NCBI GenBank assembly: GCA_004017275.1
Contig: SAKE01000005.1
Span: 1-64,000 of the forward strand
Direction: 5' to 3'
From: Mesorhizobium sp.
GTDB lineage: Bacteria > Pseudomonadota > Alphaproteobacteria > Rhizobiales > Rhizobiaceae
Length of the DNA: 64,000 nt
Under the pieces are notes generated by a model. It had not been told where the DNA came from, made no database searches, and saw only the letters and a program-made list of their open reading frames with translations. Numbering within the stretch: the first letter of the stretch is position 1; each line of letters starts with the position of its first letter. This document shows, in pieces, positions 25,952 through 36,108 of this stretch. Position numbers and translations under genes: made by a program.

Positions 25952-27055
25952 TCATGGTACAAATATAAGAAATAAATAAGTAAAAAATACCACGATATGG
26001 ACCGTACCCGTCAAGAATGTTGTTCTTTCTGTACTAAAGCTCACATTGCATATGAAGAGTGCTAAAATCAAAAGCACTGTGTCAGTCGCTGGAAGCCCCA
26101 GGGTTAACCCTCTTCCCGTCAGCAGGCTGGCGGCTGCGACCGCCGGTATTGTCAAACCAATTGTAGCGCAAGCGGAACCCATCGCGACATTCAAACCGCG
26201 TTGCAGCTCATTGTTGAGGGAAGCGCGAACCGCCGAAATGGCCTCTGGCATCAAAACCAGCCCCGCGATCAGTGCCCCCACAATACTGTCAGCCTGTGTC
26301 ACCTGATAGGCAACGAGGGTATTTTCAACACTTGCGGCGACTTGCTCGGCGAGCATGACAATGCCAATCAGCCCGATCAACAGCAGCAAGGTGCTGGCAA
26401 AGACGCTTTCGTGAGAGGCAGTCCGCGGCGAAACGCCGTGCGCCTGCCCTTCGATAAAGTCGTCTCGGTGCCGGACAGTCTGCGCGAACACAAAACTTGC
26501 ATAAAGCAGCACCGAAAGCACGCTCACAAAGCCAAGTTGAGCTGCTGAGAATGTGCCCGGCCCCGTAGTTTGTGTGTAGGTTGGCAGAATAAGCGTCATG
26601 ACGGTCAGTGCGATCAGAACCGCCAAATATGCGCTGGTCCCTTGTCGAACAATTGCCTGCTTACGATGACGCCAGCCGCCAAGCGCGAGACACGTGCCGA
26701 CAACGCCGGTAGATGTAATCATCACCGTTGAAAAAACGGACTCACGTGCAAGCGTAGGGTTGTTCTCTCCATGCAGCATCATGGAAACGATGATCGACAC
26801 CTCAATTGCCGTCACGGCAAAAGTCAGCACCAATGTGCCGTAGGGCTCTCCTACACGCCGAGCCACCGCCTCGGCGTGGTCGAGCACCACGAAAATGGTG
26901 GTGAACATAATCGCACTCGAAAGCGCTCCGACGAGTATCCTGACGCTCAGCGAACCTTCGTCTGCCGACAGCCCGTCTGCCCTGACTGCAACCGCCATCA
27001 CCAAGGCAGCCAAGGGCATCGCATTAGAAACCACCGATCGTCTGAAACCACTCAT
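25952..27055 (-). CDS. Calcium/proton antiporter, ChaA-like (CaCA family)
   Basis: 367 residues, about ten membrane helices. The two inverted CaCA repeats are visible: GEPYGTLVLTFAVTAIEVSI (alpha-1, with the T...E ion-binding motif) and LIAGLVLMPEAISAVRASLNN with GSACATIGLTIP (alpha-2). Such exchangers export Ca2+ (or Na+/K+) for protons across the inner membrane. ATG start with AGGGG upstream. It stands between two relics of the acyl-CoA synthetase 3' end, suggesting that it arrived with an insertion. Confidence 0.85.
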   Translation of the reverse strand: MSGFRRSVVSNAMPLAALVMAVAVRADGLSADEGSLSVRILVGALSSAIMFTTIFVVLDHAEAVARRVGEPYGTLVLTFAVTAIEVSIIVSMMLHGENNPTLARESVFSTVMITSTGVVGTCLALGGWRHRKQAIVRQGTSAYLAVLIALTVMTLILPTYTQTTGPGTFSAAQLGFVSVLSVLLYASFVFAQTVRHRDDFIEGQAHGVSPRTASHESVFASTLLLLIGLIGIVMLAEQVAASVENTLVAYQVTQADSIVGALIAGLVLMPEAISAVRASLNNELQRGLNVAMGSACATIGLTIPAVAAASLLTGRGLTLGLPATDTVLLILALFICNVSFSTERTTFLTGTVHIVVFFTYLFLIFVP

Positions 27056-27243
27056 TCAAGCCCCTATGCGTTTCTGCGAACCTTGCGGAAAACCCATGTG
27101 GAGTGTGGAGCACCTTAGAGAATATCCGGCAGGCCCCGACGGCCGGCGTTCGCCCCCTCACAAACAACGCGCTCCAAATGATGCCGCAGGATCGCGACCT
27201 GGCTGAACTCAGCGCCCCGGACAAATCGAAGCGCCGCCTTCGC

Positions 27244-27369
27244 TCACGCCGTCTTCTGCGCCACCAGCCCCAACTCCTCCACCATCGCCTCGCGCATCAA
27301 AAATTTTTGCGGCTTGCCGGTCACCGTCATCGGCAATTCGGTGCGGAAGCGGATGTGGCGCGGGATCTT
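27244..27369. repeat. Native 3' end of the acyl-CoA synthetase gene (copy 3)
   Basis: The segment that is duplicated at 19174-19300 and in short form at 25881-25916. Here it is the intact end of the open gene. The three copies point the same way. Confidence 0.85.
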
Positions 27370-29016
27370 GTAATGGGCGATCTGGCCGGCGCAGAAGTTT
27401 TTGATTTCCTGCTCTGTGGCGATCTGGCCAGGCTTGAGCACGATCCAGGCGCACAGCTCCTCGCCATATTTGGCGTCGGGAATGCCGAACACCTGCACCT
27501 CCTTGACCTTGGGATGGCGATATAGGAATTCTTCGACCTCGCGCGGATAGACGTTCTCGCCGCCGCGGATGACCATATCCTTGACCCGGCCGACGATGTT
27601 GCAATAGCCCTCGGCGTCAATGGTGGCGAGGTCGCCGGTGTGCATCCAGCCGTCGGCGTCGATCGCCTCGCGGGTCTTGTCGTCGTCGTCCCAATAGCCC
27701 TTCATCACCGAATAGCCGCGCGTGCACAGCTCGCCCGGCGCGCCGATGGCGACGGTGGCGCCATCGGCATCGACTGCCTTGACCTCGACATGGGGGTGGA
27801 TGCGCCCGACGGTCGAGACGCGTTTTTCCAAGGGATCGTCGACGCCGCTCTGGAACGACACCGGGCTGGTCTCGGTCATGCCATAGGCGATGGTCACCTG
27901 TTCCATATGCATCAGCGACACCACCTTCTTCATCACCTCGATCGGACATGGCGAACCGGCCATGATGCCGGTGCGCAGGCTGGAGAGATCGAATGCGGAA
28001 AAATCCGGATGATCGAGGAGTGCTACAAACATGGTCGGCACGCCATAAAGCCCGGTGCAGCGTTCCTGAGCCACCGCCTTCAGCGTCGCGCCAGCGTCGA
28101 ACCCCTCGCCCGGGAAAACCATGGTCGCGCCCTTCGTGACGCAGCCCATCGTGCCCATCGACATGCCGAAGCAGTGATAGAGCGGCACCGGGATGCAGAG
28201 CCGGTCATCGACGGTCAGTTTGATCGCCGAGGTGACGAAATTGCCGTTGTTGACGATGTTGTTGTGGGTCAGCGTCGCACCCTTGGGGGCTCCCGTGGTG
28301 CCTGACGTGAACTGGATGTTGATAGCATCGCCGGGCTTCAGCCCCTCCGAGATGCGGTCGAGGCTGTCATGCTCGTCGCGCCCGGCCATGGCCAGCACAT
28401 CGCCGAAATTGAACATGCCGGGCGAATTCTCCTCGCCCATGCGGATGACGATCTTCAGAGCAGGCAGTTTTTGCGCCTTGAGCTTGCCGGGCGCGGCCTT
28501 GGCGATCTCCGGCGCCAGCGCCTCGATCATGCCGAGATAGTCTGAGGTCTTGAACTTGGCAGCGGTGACCAGCGCCTTGCAACCGACCTTGTTCAGCGCG
28601 TATTCGAGCTCGGTCAACCGGTAGGCCGGGTTGATGTTGACCAGGATCAGGCCGATGCGGGCAGTGGCGAATTGCGTCACCAGCCATTCCCAGCGATTTG
28701 GCGACCAGATGCCGACGCGATCGCCCTTTGCCAAGCCCAGCGCCAGGAAGCCGGCGGCCAGCGCGTCCACCGTGTCCGACAGTTCGCTCCAGGTGAAGCG
28801 CTTGTCCTGGTCGACGAAAACAGCGGCGTCAAGCGTGCCGTATTTGCCGACGGTGTCGGAAAACAGCGCGGGGATGGTCTTGTCGAGCAGCGGCACGCTG
28901 CGTTCGCCCGAGACATACGCCCTGCCATCGACGGGTGCGACGAAGACACCGCCCGCGCGCGCTCCGCGTCCGCGCAAACTGGTGGCGTTCTTCAGCTCGT
29001 CGAGATTGACTGGCAT
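27244..29016 (-). CDS. Fatty-acyl-CoA synthetase (AMP-forming)
   Basis: 590 residues from the ATG at 29016, which has GGGAGGAGAG just upstream. ANL-superfamily ligase that activates an acid as acyl-adenylate and transfers it to CoA. Motifs: P-loop [18 protein letters not shown] (A5), the hinge region [16 protein letters not shown], and the catalytic C-terminal lysine in [19 protein letters not shown] near the N-terminus and the length fit medium/long-chain acyl-CoA ligases. The exact chain length is not readable. Its 3' end has been used as a duplication or insertion point. Confidence 0.9.
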   Translation of the reverse strand: MPVNLDELKNATSLRGRGARAGGVFVAPVDGRAYVSGERSVPLLDKTIPALFSDTVGKYGTLDAAVFVDQDKRFTWSELSDTVDALAAGFLALGLAKGDRVGIWSPNRWEWLVTQFATARIGLILVNINPAYRLTELEYALNKVGCKALVTAAKFKTSDYLGMIEALAPEIAKAAPGKLKAQKLPALKIVIRMGEENSPGMFNFGDVLAMAGRDEHDSLDRISEGLKPGDAINIQFTSGTTGAPKGATLTHNNIVNNGNFVTSAIKLTVDDRLCIPVPLYHCFGMSMGTMGCVTKGATMVFPGEGFDAGATLKAVAQERCTGLYGVPTMFVALLDHPDFSAFDLSSLRTGIMAGSPCPIEVMKKVVSLMHMEQVTIAYGMTETSPVSFQSGVDDPLEKRVSTVGRIHPHVEVKAVDADGATVAIGAPGELCTRGYSVMKGYWDDDDKTREAIDADGWMHTGDLATIDAEGYCNIVGRVKDMVIRGGENVYPREVEEFLYRHPKVKEVQVFGIPDAKYGEELCAWIVLKPGQIATEQEIKNFCAGQIAHYKIPRHIRFRTELPMTVTGKPQKFLMREAMVEELGLVAQKTA

Positions 29017-29096
29017 CGCTCTCTCCTCCCGGGACTGGCCGAGCCTATCAGCCCGAGGGGGTGGTGAAAATCCCGCCGATGGTACTGGAGGCAGGA

Positions 29097-29247
29097 AGGC
29101 CCCCTCGCCCGGATTGCCAACCGAATTGCAAGGCAATTCGGGGCAATCCGACCTCTCCCCGAGGGGAGAGGAGGTCGCCAGCGTTGACGCAAACCTCTTC
29201 TCCCCTCGGGGAGAAGGTGGACGCGAAGCGGCCGGATGAGGGGGCCT
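29097..29247. repeat. Palindromic intergenic element R1
   Basis: 151 bases with inverted ends AGGCCCCCTC / GAGGGGGCCT. It contains a GGATTGCC/GGCAATCC hairpin, a 20-base perfect palindrome at 29152-29171 and a CTTCTCCC/GGGAGAAG hairpin at 29197-29216. It lies between hisG and the acyl-CoA synthetase. Related to R5 near 62.2 kb; rhizobial intergenic mosaic-type repeat. Confidence 0.75.
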
Positions 29248-29299
29248 CTAATACGCGATAATTCAGCTCGTGATAATTCCGCCCTCGAAGGGAGAAGCG

Positions 29300-29998
29300 C
29301 TATCCGGCCGCAGCTGCCATCTTCGCGGCAATGTCGCGCAAGAGCGCTTCATCGGCCGCCGCGCGTGTCTTCTTCGACGCCACCAGACAGGCCTGCGAGC
29401 GCAGGACGAGGCCATCGCCCAGCACCTTGAGATGATTGGCGCGCAGCGTCGAGCCGGTGGTTGTGATGTCGACGATGACATCGGCCAGTCCGGCCGCCGG
29501 CGCGCCTTCGGTGGCACCGAGGCTCTCGACGATGCGGTAGACCTGGATGCCGTGCTTTTGTGAGAAGAATTGCTGGGTCAGCCGCCAGTATTTGGTGGCG
29601 ATACGCAGCCGTCGGCCATGGCGCTGGCGAAAATCGGCGGCGACATCGTCGAGATCGGCCATGCTGTCGACGTCGAGCCAGATATCCGGCACGGCCACCA
29701 CGACATCGGCATTACCAAAGCCGAGACGGGCGACGATTTCGGCGCGGGTCTCCCAGTCGGCGAGGTTTTCACGCACCAAATCCTCGCCGGTGATGCCGAG
29801 ATCGACCGCTCCCTGGCCGATCTCGCCGGCAATCTCGGAAGCCGACAGGAACGCCACTTCGACATTGTCCAGGCCCTCGACGCGGGCGTGATACTTGCGC
29901 TCGTCGCCGGGCAGGCTGACGGCTAACCCGGCTTTGGCCAGCACGTCCAGCGCCTGCTCTTTCAGGCGGCCTTTGGATGGGATCGCCAGCGTGATCAT
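29300..29998 (-). CDS. hisG: ATP phosphoribosyltransferase, short form
   Basis: 232 residues, the short HisG type without the C-terminal regulatory domain. It catalyses the first step of histidine synthesis (ATP + PRPP). Motifs: [44 protein letters not shown] and the PRPP loop [10 protein letters not shown]. It overlaps the upstream hisZ by four bases, and HisZ is the regulatory partner that short HisG needs. Histidine feedback acts through the HisG-HisZ complex. Confidence 0.95.
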   Translation of the reverse strand: MITLAIPSKGRLKEQALDVLAKAGLAVSLPGDERKYHARVEGLDNVEVAFLSASEIAGEIGQGAVDLGITGEDLVRENLADWETRAEIVARLGFGNADVVVAVPDIWLDVDSMADLDDVAADFRQRHGRRLRIATKYWRLTQQFFSQKHGIQVYRIVESLGATEGAPAAGLADVIVDITTTGSTLRANHLKVLGDGLVLRSQACLVASKKTRAAADEALLRDIAAKMAAAAG

Positions 29999-31116
29999 CG
30001 CACCGTCTCCCGCAACGCCTCGATGCGGTCGAGCCAGACGGAGAAGCCGACGCCGGGGATCGGCGTCTTCGCGCCAAGCAGGGTCAGCAGCCGGTCATAG
30101 CGGCCGCCACCGACCAGCGGCCGGTCGCCATTCTCAGCCGCGATTTCGAAGACCAGGCCCGTGTAATAATCGAGCGGGCGGCCAAAGGCGGCATCGTAGC
30201 GGATTTTTTCGGCTGGCAAGCCATGCGCCTCGATCGCCTTGGCACGGGCGGCGAATTTTTCCAGCGCGGTGTCAAGCGACAGTCCGGCACCTCTGGCGAA
30301 GGTCTCCAGTGCCTGGGCCGCGCCATCGAACGGAACGTCGATTGCCAAAAAACTCTTCAGCGCGGAAAAAGCCTCGTTCGACAGCCGCACGCTGCGCAAT
30401 TCGGCTTTCTCGACCAGCCGCCGGGCAATGTCGGATGGCGCGCGTCCGGCGGACGCCGACAGGCCCGCCTCTTCCATGCCGGTTGCGATGTGGGCGGAAA
30501 GACCATCCAGATCGCCGTCGAGGACGAGGGCGGCGACCGGACTGGAGAGCTGGCTGTTGCGCGGCGGATTGGCGAGATCGGCGAGTGCCGCCTCCAGCAT
30601 CGGCGCCGAGCCGAAGGCACGGGCAAGGCGCATGCGCCAGCCGCGCGGCAGCCCAAGGGCAGCCAGCACCGCCTCGAAAATGGTCTGGTCGCCGAGCGTT
30701 GTCGCCAGCGCGTGGTCAGGCAGCACCAGAGACAGCAGCGCATGAGCGTCGGCCACCGAGCGGGCATCGGCTCCAGCAGTGTCGCGGTCGCCGAGATCCT
30801 CGATGCCAGCCTGGAAGAACTCGTTGCCGCCTTCGCGGCGCTGGCGAAACACCTCGCCAAGATAAGAATAACGGCGCGGCGTGCCGGCCTGCGAGTGGAT
30901 GTGGTCAAGGCAGACCGGAATGGTGAATTCCGGCCGCAGGCACAATGTCTGGCCGGTCTCGCTTTCGGTGAGGAAAATCCGACGGCGCAAATCCTCGCCG
31001 GCCATGTCGAGGAACGGGTCGGCCGGCTGCAATATGGCGACTTCGACCGCGTGCGTGTTGCGGGAGGCGAAGAGGTTGGTGATGTCGGTGGAGATGGCGG
31101 GGTAGCGGGAGGTCAT
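29995..31116 (-). CDS. hisZ: ATP phosphoribosyltransferase regulatory subunit HisZ
   Basis: 373 residues, a HisRS-like paralogue without aminoacylation function. Class II synthetase-like motifs are visible: [24 protein letters not shown] and [11 protein letters not shown]. It forms a hetero-octamer with short HisG. It is encoded directly upstream of hisG with a four-base overlap and downstream of hisS, separated by a palindromic repeat. The order hisS-hisZ-hisG is common in Rhizobiales. Confidence 0.93.
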   Translation of the reverse strand: MTSRYPAISTDITNLFASRNTHAVEVAILQPADPFLDMAGEDLRRRIFLTESETGQTLCLRPEFTIPVCLDHIHSQAGTPRRYSYLGEVFRQRREGGNEFFQAGIEDLGDRDTAGADARSVADAHALLSLVLPDHALATTLGDQTIFEAVLAALGLPRGWRMRLARAFGSAPMLEAALADLANPPRNSQLSSPVAALVLDGDLDGLSAHIATGMEEAGLSASAGRAPSDIARRLVEKAELRSVRLSNEAFSALKSFLAIDVPFDGAAQALETFARGAGLSLDTALEKFAARAKAIEAHGLPAEKIRYDAAFGRPLDYYTGLVFEIAAENGDRPLVGGGRYDRLLTLLGAKTPIPGVGFSVWLDRIEALRETVR

Positions 31117-31135
31117 CGATCGGATGGGCGCGAGG

Positions 31136-31293
31136 CACCCCCCTCTGGCCTGCCGGCCATCTCCCCCGCAAGGAGGGAGATCGGCAGCCTGAAGCTCAGC
31201 GCCTCTTCTTCAACGCTGGAGATCGGCGAAAGCCCACGCGACATCCGATCTCCCCCCTTGCGGGGGAGATGGCCGGCAGGCCAGAGGGGGGTG
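31136..31293. repeat. Long palindromic element R2 (family A)
   Basis: 158 bases with nearly perfect arms of about 38 bases: the left arm starts CACCCCCCTCTGGCC, the right ends GGCCAGAGGGGGGTG. Between hisZ and hisS. The same element occurs at 38697-38849 and 59835-59993. Confidence 0.85.
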
Positions 31294-31294
31294 T

Positions 31295-32800
31295 TCAAGC
31301 GCCACCTTTCGCGCGATCAGCGGCCTGCGCCGCCAGGATCTTCCTCACCTCGGCGACCAGCTCTCCTTCTGCCACCGTCACCTGCGCCGGGCGCGCGGCG
31401 CGCCATTCGGCGTTGTCTGATATTTCGGCCGACATGCGCGCGCCTTCGATCAGGTCCTTGATCTGCAGCTCGCCCTTGGCGCGCTCGTCGCCGCCCTGGA
31501 TGATGGCGACCGGGCAGCCGCGGCGGTCGGCATATTTGAGCTGCGCTTTCATGCCGGCGCCGCCGAGATACATTTCCGAGCGGATGCCGGCGGCACGCAG
31601 CTCGGCCACCATCTTCTGGTAGCGCCCGAGGCTGTCGATGTCCCTATCCATCACCAGCACGACGACCGGCGCGATCACGTCCGCGCTGTCGAGCTTGCCG
31701 AGGTTCTTCAGCGCCGTCATCAGCCTGGAAACGCCGATGGAAAAGCCAGTCGCCGGCACCGGCTCGCCGCGAAAGCGCGAGACCAGGCCATCATAACGGC
31801 CGCCGCCGCCGACCGAGCCGAAGCGCACGATCTGGCCGTCCTCATTAGGGATCTCGGCCAATAGCTCGGCCTCGAAGACGGGGCCGGTGTAGTATTCCAA
31901 GCCGCGCACGACCGAACGATCCATGGCAATACGATCTTCGCCGTATTCTGCCGCCCGGACCAGCGCTTCAATGGTCGAGAGCTCGCCGACGCCTTCCTGA
32001 TAGATCGAGTTCGAACTGACCATGGAATCCTGGCCGGCCTGTACAGTCCTCGCTGTCGCGAGAAGAACCGCCTCGGCTTGCCCGTCGTTCAACCCGGCGC
32101 CCTTGGCGAAGTCCCCCTCGCCCTCCTTGCCGCCATCCCACCGACCCGGGCCAAGCAAAAGCTTCACGCCTTCCGGCCCCAGCTTGTCTAGCTTGTCTAT
32201 GGCCCGCAGCACCGTCAGCCGACGGCCGGCATTCTCCTCGCCGCCAAGGCCGATCGCCTCCAGCACGCCGTCGAGAACCTTGCGGTTGTTGACGCGGATG
32301 ACGTAGTCGCCGCGCTTGATGCCAAGCGCTTCCATGACGTCGGCCATCATCATGGCCATTTCGGCATCGGCGGCCACACCCGGCGTGCCGATCGTGTCGG
32401 CGTCGAACTGCATGAACTGGCGGAAGCGGCCGGGACCGGGCTTTTCGTTGCGGAACACCCAGCCGGAGCGGTAGCTGCGATAGGGTTTGGGCAGCCGCTC
32501 GTAATTCTCGGCGACGTAACGCGCCGTCGGCGCGGTCAAATCATAGCGCAGCGACAGCCACTGATCGTCGTCATCCTGGAAGGAGAACACGCCTTCGTTC
32601 GGCCGGTCCTGGTCGGGCAGGAATTTTCCCAGCGCATCGGTGTATTCGATCAGCGGCTGGTCGGCCGGTTCGAAGCCGTAAAGCTCATAGACCGAGCGGA
32701 TCGTCACCATCATCTTCTCGACGGCGCGGATGTCCTCGGCACTGCGGTCGGCAAAACCGCGCGGCAGTCGCGCTTTCGTCTTTTCCGATTTGTCGGCCAT
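31295..32800 (-). CDS. hisS: Histidyl-tRNA synthetase
   Basis: 501 residues from ATG 32800. Class II aminoacyl-tRNA synthetase that charges tRNA-His. Visible: [17 protein letters not shown] (N-terminus), motif 2 [20 protein letters not shown], the His-A-like [16 protein letters not shown] and motif 3 GGGGRYDGL. The alphaproteobacterial enzyme has unusual tRNA-His recognition and a motif-2 region like this one. The C-terminal anticodon domain is complete. The longer open frame to 33109 is not conserved. Confidence 0.95.
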   Translation of the reverse strand: MADKSEKTKARLPRGFADRSAEDIRAVEKMMVTIRSVYELYGFEPADQPLIEYTDALGKFLPDQDRPNEGVFSFQDDDDQWLSLRYDLTAPTARYVAENYERLPKPYRSYRSGWVFRNEKPGPGRFRQFMQFDADTIGTPGVAADAEMAMMMADVMEALGIKRGDYVIRVNNRKVLDGVLEAIGLGGEENAGRRLTVLRAIDKLDKLGPEGVKLLLGPGRWDGGKEGEGDFAKGAGLNDGQAEAVLLATARTVQAGQDSMVSSNSIYQEGVGELSTIEALVRAAEYGEDRIAMDRSVVRGLEYYTGPVFEAELLAEIPNEDGQIVRFGSVGGGGRYDGLVSRFRGEPVPATGFSIGVSRLMTALKNLGKLDSADVIAPVVVLVMDRDIDSLGRYQKMVAELRAAGIRSEMYLGGAGMKAQLKYADRRGCPVAIIQGGDERAKGELQIKDLIEGARMSAEISDNAEWRAARPAQVTVAEGELVAEVRKILAAQAADRAKGGA

Positions 32801-33051
32801 GAGCTGGGTCTTTTTTGTTGGTAAATACGGACTTGTTTCGAGTGCGCGTGTCCTAGCCGAAGCGGCTTTGTGCGGCAAGGCCGGCGAGGCGCACCCATCT
32901 GCGCTCTCAGAGATTGGCGCGAGCGCACGCCTTAGCTTCAAGTGCCCCTGAAACCCAACCGCACCGAAAATGAAACAATCCCGCCATGAGTGCGGCATCG
33001 TGCCGACACAATCGCAAGAGATAAACGCGCCGAAATGAGGGGTTCGGGGCC

Positions 33052-33306
33052 ATGACCAGCACAGCAAGAATCCATGCCATCGACGGCGATGCAGGCGAAT
33101 TGCCCGCACGCTTGCGCCCGGCCGACATGCACGCTCCGAAAATGGTCAGCCAGGCTGCCGGCCCGTTCGACGTGCCCGCCGACAACGGCAAGGGTCCATC
33201 CATGCGCGACGCGTTGATGACCGGCCTGCTGGTGATCTATCCGACCGTGGCCACGGTGGTGGCGATCGTCGCCGGCCTGGTGCTGGCCAGCGCCAACGGC
33301 ACCTGA
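33052..33306 (+). CDS. Small membrane protein, hypothetical
   Basis: 84 residues with one transmembrane segment at the C-terminus ([21 protein letters not shown]) after a hydrophilic, Pro/Ala-rich N-terminal part. The ATG is preceded by GAGGGG at a distance of about ten bases. It lies between hisS and tag; the tag gene converges with it and ends three bases later. No family recognised. Confidence 0.55.
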   Translation: MTSTARIHAIDGDAGELPARLRPADMHAPKMVSQAAGPFDVPADNGKGPSMRDALMTGLLVIYPTVATVVAIVAGLVLASANGT

Positions 33307-33309
33307 GCC

Positions 33310-33948
33310 CTATTTCGGCCGCCTAAAGGCCTTCCGCTGCTTTTCGACCTCTTTGCGGCAGACGCAGCCTTCGAGGTGATCGTTGACCAGACCCATCGCC
33401 TGCATGAAGGCGTAGACCGTGGTCGGACCGACGAAGCTCCAGCCGCGCTTCTTCAGTTCCTTCGAAATGCGGACCGAGACGGCCGTGGTCGGGTTGGCGC
33501 GCAGATGGGCGAGGTCGACGATTTCCGGCCGCTCCTCCTTGCCGGGTTCGAACTTCCAGAACCAGGCGGCCAGCGAGCCAAATTCATCGGCCATTTCGCG
33601 GGCGCGCCTGGCGTTGTTGATGGTCGAGACGATCTTGCCGCGATGGCGGATGATGCCGGCATTGCCGAGCAGGCGCTCGACATCCTTGTCGGTGAAGGCG
33701 GCGACCTTGTCGAATTCGAAATTGGCGAAGGCTTGCCGAAAATTCTCCCGCTTGCGCAGGATGGTCAGCCACGACAGGCCCGACTGGAAGCCTTCGAGGC
33801 AGATCTTTTCGAACAGCCTGCGATCGTCCGCCACAGGCCGGCCCCATTCATGATCGTGATAGTGCAGATAGTCGGGCAGATTGCCATGCCAGAAGCAGCG
33901 CGCGACACCATCGGGACCGGCGAGCAGACCGGTGTTTTCCTTGTTCAT
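33310..33948 (-). CDS. tag: DNA-3-methyladenine glycosylase I
   Basis: 212 residues from the ATG at 33948. It removes 3-methyladenine from alkylated DNA. Features: zinc ligands in the N-terminal RCFWHGNLPDYLHYHDHEWG and the C-terminal LVNDHLEGCVC, the catalytic-pocket segment EGFQSGLSWLTILRKRENFR and the GIIRHRGKI helix-hairpin-helix. Length and motifs match Tag. Monocistronic. Confidence 0.95.
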   Translation of the reverse strand: MNKENTGLLAGPDGVARCFWHGNLPDYLHYHDHEWGRPVADDRRLFEKICLEGFQSGLSWLTILRKRENFRQAFANFEFDKVAAFTDKDVERLLGNAGIIRHRGKIVSTINNARRAREMADEFGSLAAWFWKFEPGKEERPEIVDLAHLRANPTTAVSVRISKELKKRGWSFVGPTTVYAFMQAMGLVNDHLEGCVCRKEVEKQRKAFRRPK

Positions 33949-34161
33949 TGCCAAAATCCGTTCGTTAATGCGCTTTTGCGCTGCATTTACTGCGGCTTTA
34001 CCAGATTCCTGAACCCGGCGGTAACCACACCGAAAGGTTTACTGACAAAGCCGCATTTTACGCATTCCGATTCATGTTTCGGTTGCTGCTTGCGCACCAA
34101 TGATCGCCGAACCGGGAGGACGTTTCCACCCGTTTGTATCAGACGATCAAGGTGCGTTCCG

Positions 34162-34899
34162 ATGAAGACAGTGTTGTTTCCCGTGCTCGGCGCCGTGGCT
34201 GTGTTTGCCGCCGGCGTCGCGCCCTCAACCGCCGGCGACCGCTACGCCGACAGGCCGCCGGTGATGGTGAGCCCCGACCTTTCCGCACCCTGGGTGCTGC
34301 AGCTTGGCCATGCGCCCGGCATCCTGCGCCAGGAACGCCAGGTGGTGCAGCAACAACGGCGCCTGCGCCCGGCGCAGCCCGACCGGGTGCAGACGGCGGC
34401 GGTGCAGCCACCTGCGAAACGTACGGCCACGCGCCAGCAGATCAACCCGATCTACCTGCCACAGGAAGTCGACTATGACGGAGGGCAGAAGCCGGGCACG
34501 ATCGTCATCGACACCACGCAGAATTTCCTCTTCCTGGTCGAGAAGAACGGCAAGGCGCGGCGTTATGGTGTCGGCACCGGCAAGCCGGGCTTCGAATGGT
34601 CGGGCACGCACAAGATCACCAACAAGCGCGAATGGCCGGACTGGCGCCCGCCGGCGCAGATGATCAAGCGCGAAGCCGCCAAGGGCCGCTATCTGCCGAC
34701 CTATCTGGCCGGCGGCATGGAGAACCCGCTTGGCGCACGCGCGCTCTATCTCGGCACGACCGAATATCGCATCCACGGCACCAACCAACCATGGACGATC
34801 GGCGGCGCCGTGTCATCGGGTTGCATCCGCATGCGCAACGAGGACGTCGTCGACCTCTATGAACGGGTCAATGTCGGAACCACGGTCGAGGTGATATAG
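34162..34899 (+). CDS. L,D-transpeptidase (YkuD domain)
   Basis: 245 residues with a signal peptide (VLFPVLGAVAVFAAGVAPSTAG). The YkuD domain begins at about residue 105 (GTIVIDTTQNFLFLVEKNGK) and holds the catalytic motif IHGTNQPWTIGGAVSSGC then IRM, with His and Cys in place. These periplasmic enzymes form 3-3 peptidoglycan cross-links or attach lipoproteins to peptidoglycan, both frequent in Rhizobiales. The Gln/Pro-rich linker before the domain is long. A terminator follows. Confidence 0.93.
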   Translation: MKTVLFPVLGAVAVFAAGVAPSTAGDRYADRPPVMVSPDLSAPWVLQLGHAPGILRQERQVVQQQRRLRPAQPDRVQTAAVQPPAKRTATRQQINPIYLPQEVDYDGGQKPGTIVIDTTQNFLFLVEKNGKARRYGVGTGKPGFEWSGTHKITNKREWPDWRPPAQMIKREAAKGRYLPTYLAGGMENPLGARALYLGTTEYRIHGTNQPWTIGGAVSSGCIRMRNEDVVDLYERVNVGTTVEVI

Positions 34900-34997
34900 T
34901 AGGTTTCGCGAATCACTTGGTCGGCAAAGCAATCCGCTTTTCGTGGCCAGTTTAGGGGTAACGGGGGACGGGCCGTATGGGGATGCGGCCGGTCAGG

Positions 34998-35036
34998 AAG
35001 GGCAGCACGGGAAACCGCGCTGCCCTTTCCGTTTTT
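34998..35036 (+). terminator. Rho-independent terminator after the L,D-transpeptidase gene
   Basis: Nine-base perfect stem AAGGGCAGC / GCTGCCCTT (34998-35006, 35019-35027) followed by GTTTTT at 35031-35036, about 100 bases after the stop codon. Confidence 0.8.
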
Positions 35037-35171
35037 CGGGCAAGAATCGAGCTGACACCGAGGCAAGACTTCGCCTGAACGTCGTCCAAAGGGCATAGCG
35101 ATTCGCTTTCACGCTGCCTTTCGCCGCATTCATTTGCTATCCCGGTGGCAAGTTCCACAAAAGGGTCCACC

Positions 35172-36092
35172 ATGCCCCTGTCCGAAGACAGCCGTTATCT
35201 CCGGGGCGGCCCGGTCGCCCAGCGCATCATCGCCGCCGTTCGCGAAGACGCAGCGATCGCCAAAGCCGAGGGTTTTCCGCCCAAGCTGATCTCGATCACC
35301 GTCGGCGACACCGCGGCGGTGGATGTCTATGTGCGCAACCAGCGCGCCAAGGCTGAGCTCGCCGGCATCGATTTCGAGGAGCGGCGCTTTCCCGCCACCA
35401 TCACGGCAGGCGAGTTGGAAGCGGCCATCCATGGCTTGAACGCCGACCCGCGCGTCACCGGCATCATCATCCAGCGGCCGGTGCCGGCGCATATCCCGAT
35501 CAAGACGCTGCAGGCGGCGGTGCACCCGCTCAAGGATGTCGAAGGCATGCATCCGGCGTCGATCGGCAATATCGTCTACAACCAGCTCGACCTCGCCCCC
35601 TGCACGGCGGCCGCCTCGGTCGAACTGCTGAAGGAAACCGGTCTCGACCTCAAGGGGTTGGAAGTCGTCATCGTCGGCCATTCCGAAATCGTCGGCAAGC
35701 CGATCGCCTTCCTGTTGATGAGCGAAGGCGCCACGGTCACGGTCTGCCATCACATGACGCGATCGGTCGCCGCCCATGCGCGCCGCGCCGACGCACTGTT
35801 CGTCGCGGTCGGCAAGCCGCGGCTGATCAAGGCCGATATGGTGAAGCCGGGTGCGGCGGTCATCGACATCGGCATCAATTCCGAGATCGGCCCTGACGGC
35901 TCCAGCCGCATCGTCGGCGACGTCGACACCGAAAGCGTGCGCGAGGTCGCCTCCTGGATCACCCCGGTACCGGGCGGCGTCGGCCCGATCACGGTCGCCA
36001 TTCTGCTGCGCAACACCATGGTCGCGCTCAGCCGCCAGCGTGCGCTTTACGAGGCGACCTACGGCACTTCGGGCAGGCTCGCGGCGGAGTAG
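35172..36092 (+). CDS. folD: FolD-like methylene-THF dehydrogenase/cyclohydrolase, altered catalytic residues
   Basis: 306 residues from ATG 35172. FolD interconverts methylene-, methenyl- and formyl-THF. The fold is complete: VYVRNQRAK, IIIQRPVP, KDVEGMHP, PCTAAASVELL, the NADP loop VGHSEIVGKP and the signature PVPGGVGPITVAILL. Compared with E. coli and human enzymes, the catalytic Lys (human K56) is Gln57, the Asp of DVDG (human D125) is Glu124, and the Ser of the SxxY motif is Val; the Gln of VQLP (human Q100) is kept as Gln101. It is a divergent subfamily, and cyclohydrolase activity is doubtful. Confidence 0.87.
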   Translation: MPLSEDSRYLRGGPVAQRIIAAVREDAAIAKAEGFPPKLISITVGDTAAVDVYVRNQRAKAELAGIDFEERRFPATITAGELEAAIHGLNADPRVTGIIIQRPVPAHIPIKTLQAAVHPLKDVEGMHPASIGNIVYNQLDLAPCTAAASVELLKETGLDLKGLEVVIVGHSEIVGKPIAFLLMSEGATVTVCHHMTRSVAAHARRADALFVAVGKPRLIKADMVKPGAAVIDIGINSEIGPDGSSRIVGDVDTESVREVASWITPVPGGVGPITVAILLRNTMVALSRQRALYEATYGTSGRLAAE

Positions 36093-36108
36093 CGCCGGGG
36101 CGGGCGCC

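Noticed and set aside
30223..31461. 412-residue plus-strand frame opposite hisZ
   Set aside because: Antisense shadow of hisZ and of the R2 repeat; no domain.
33376..34161. Long N-terminal extension of the L,D-transpeptidase frame
   Set aside because: It runs antisense through tag; a proper signal peptide starts at 34162.
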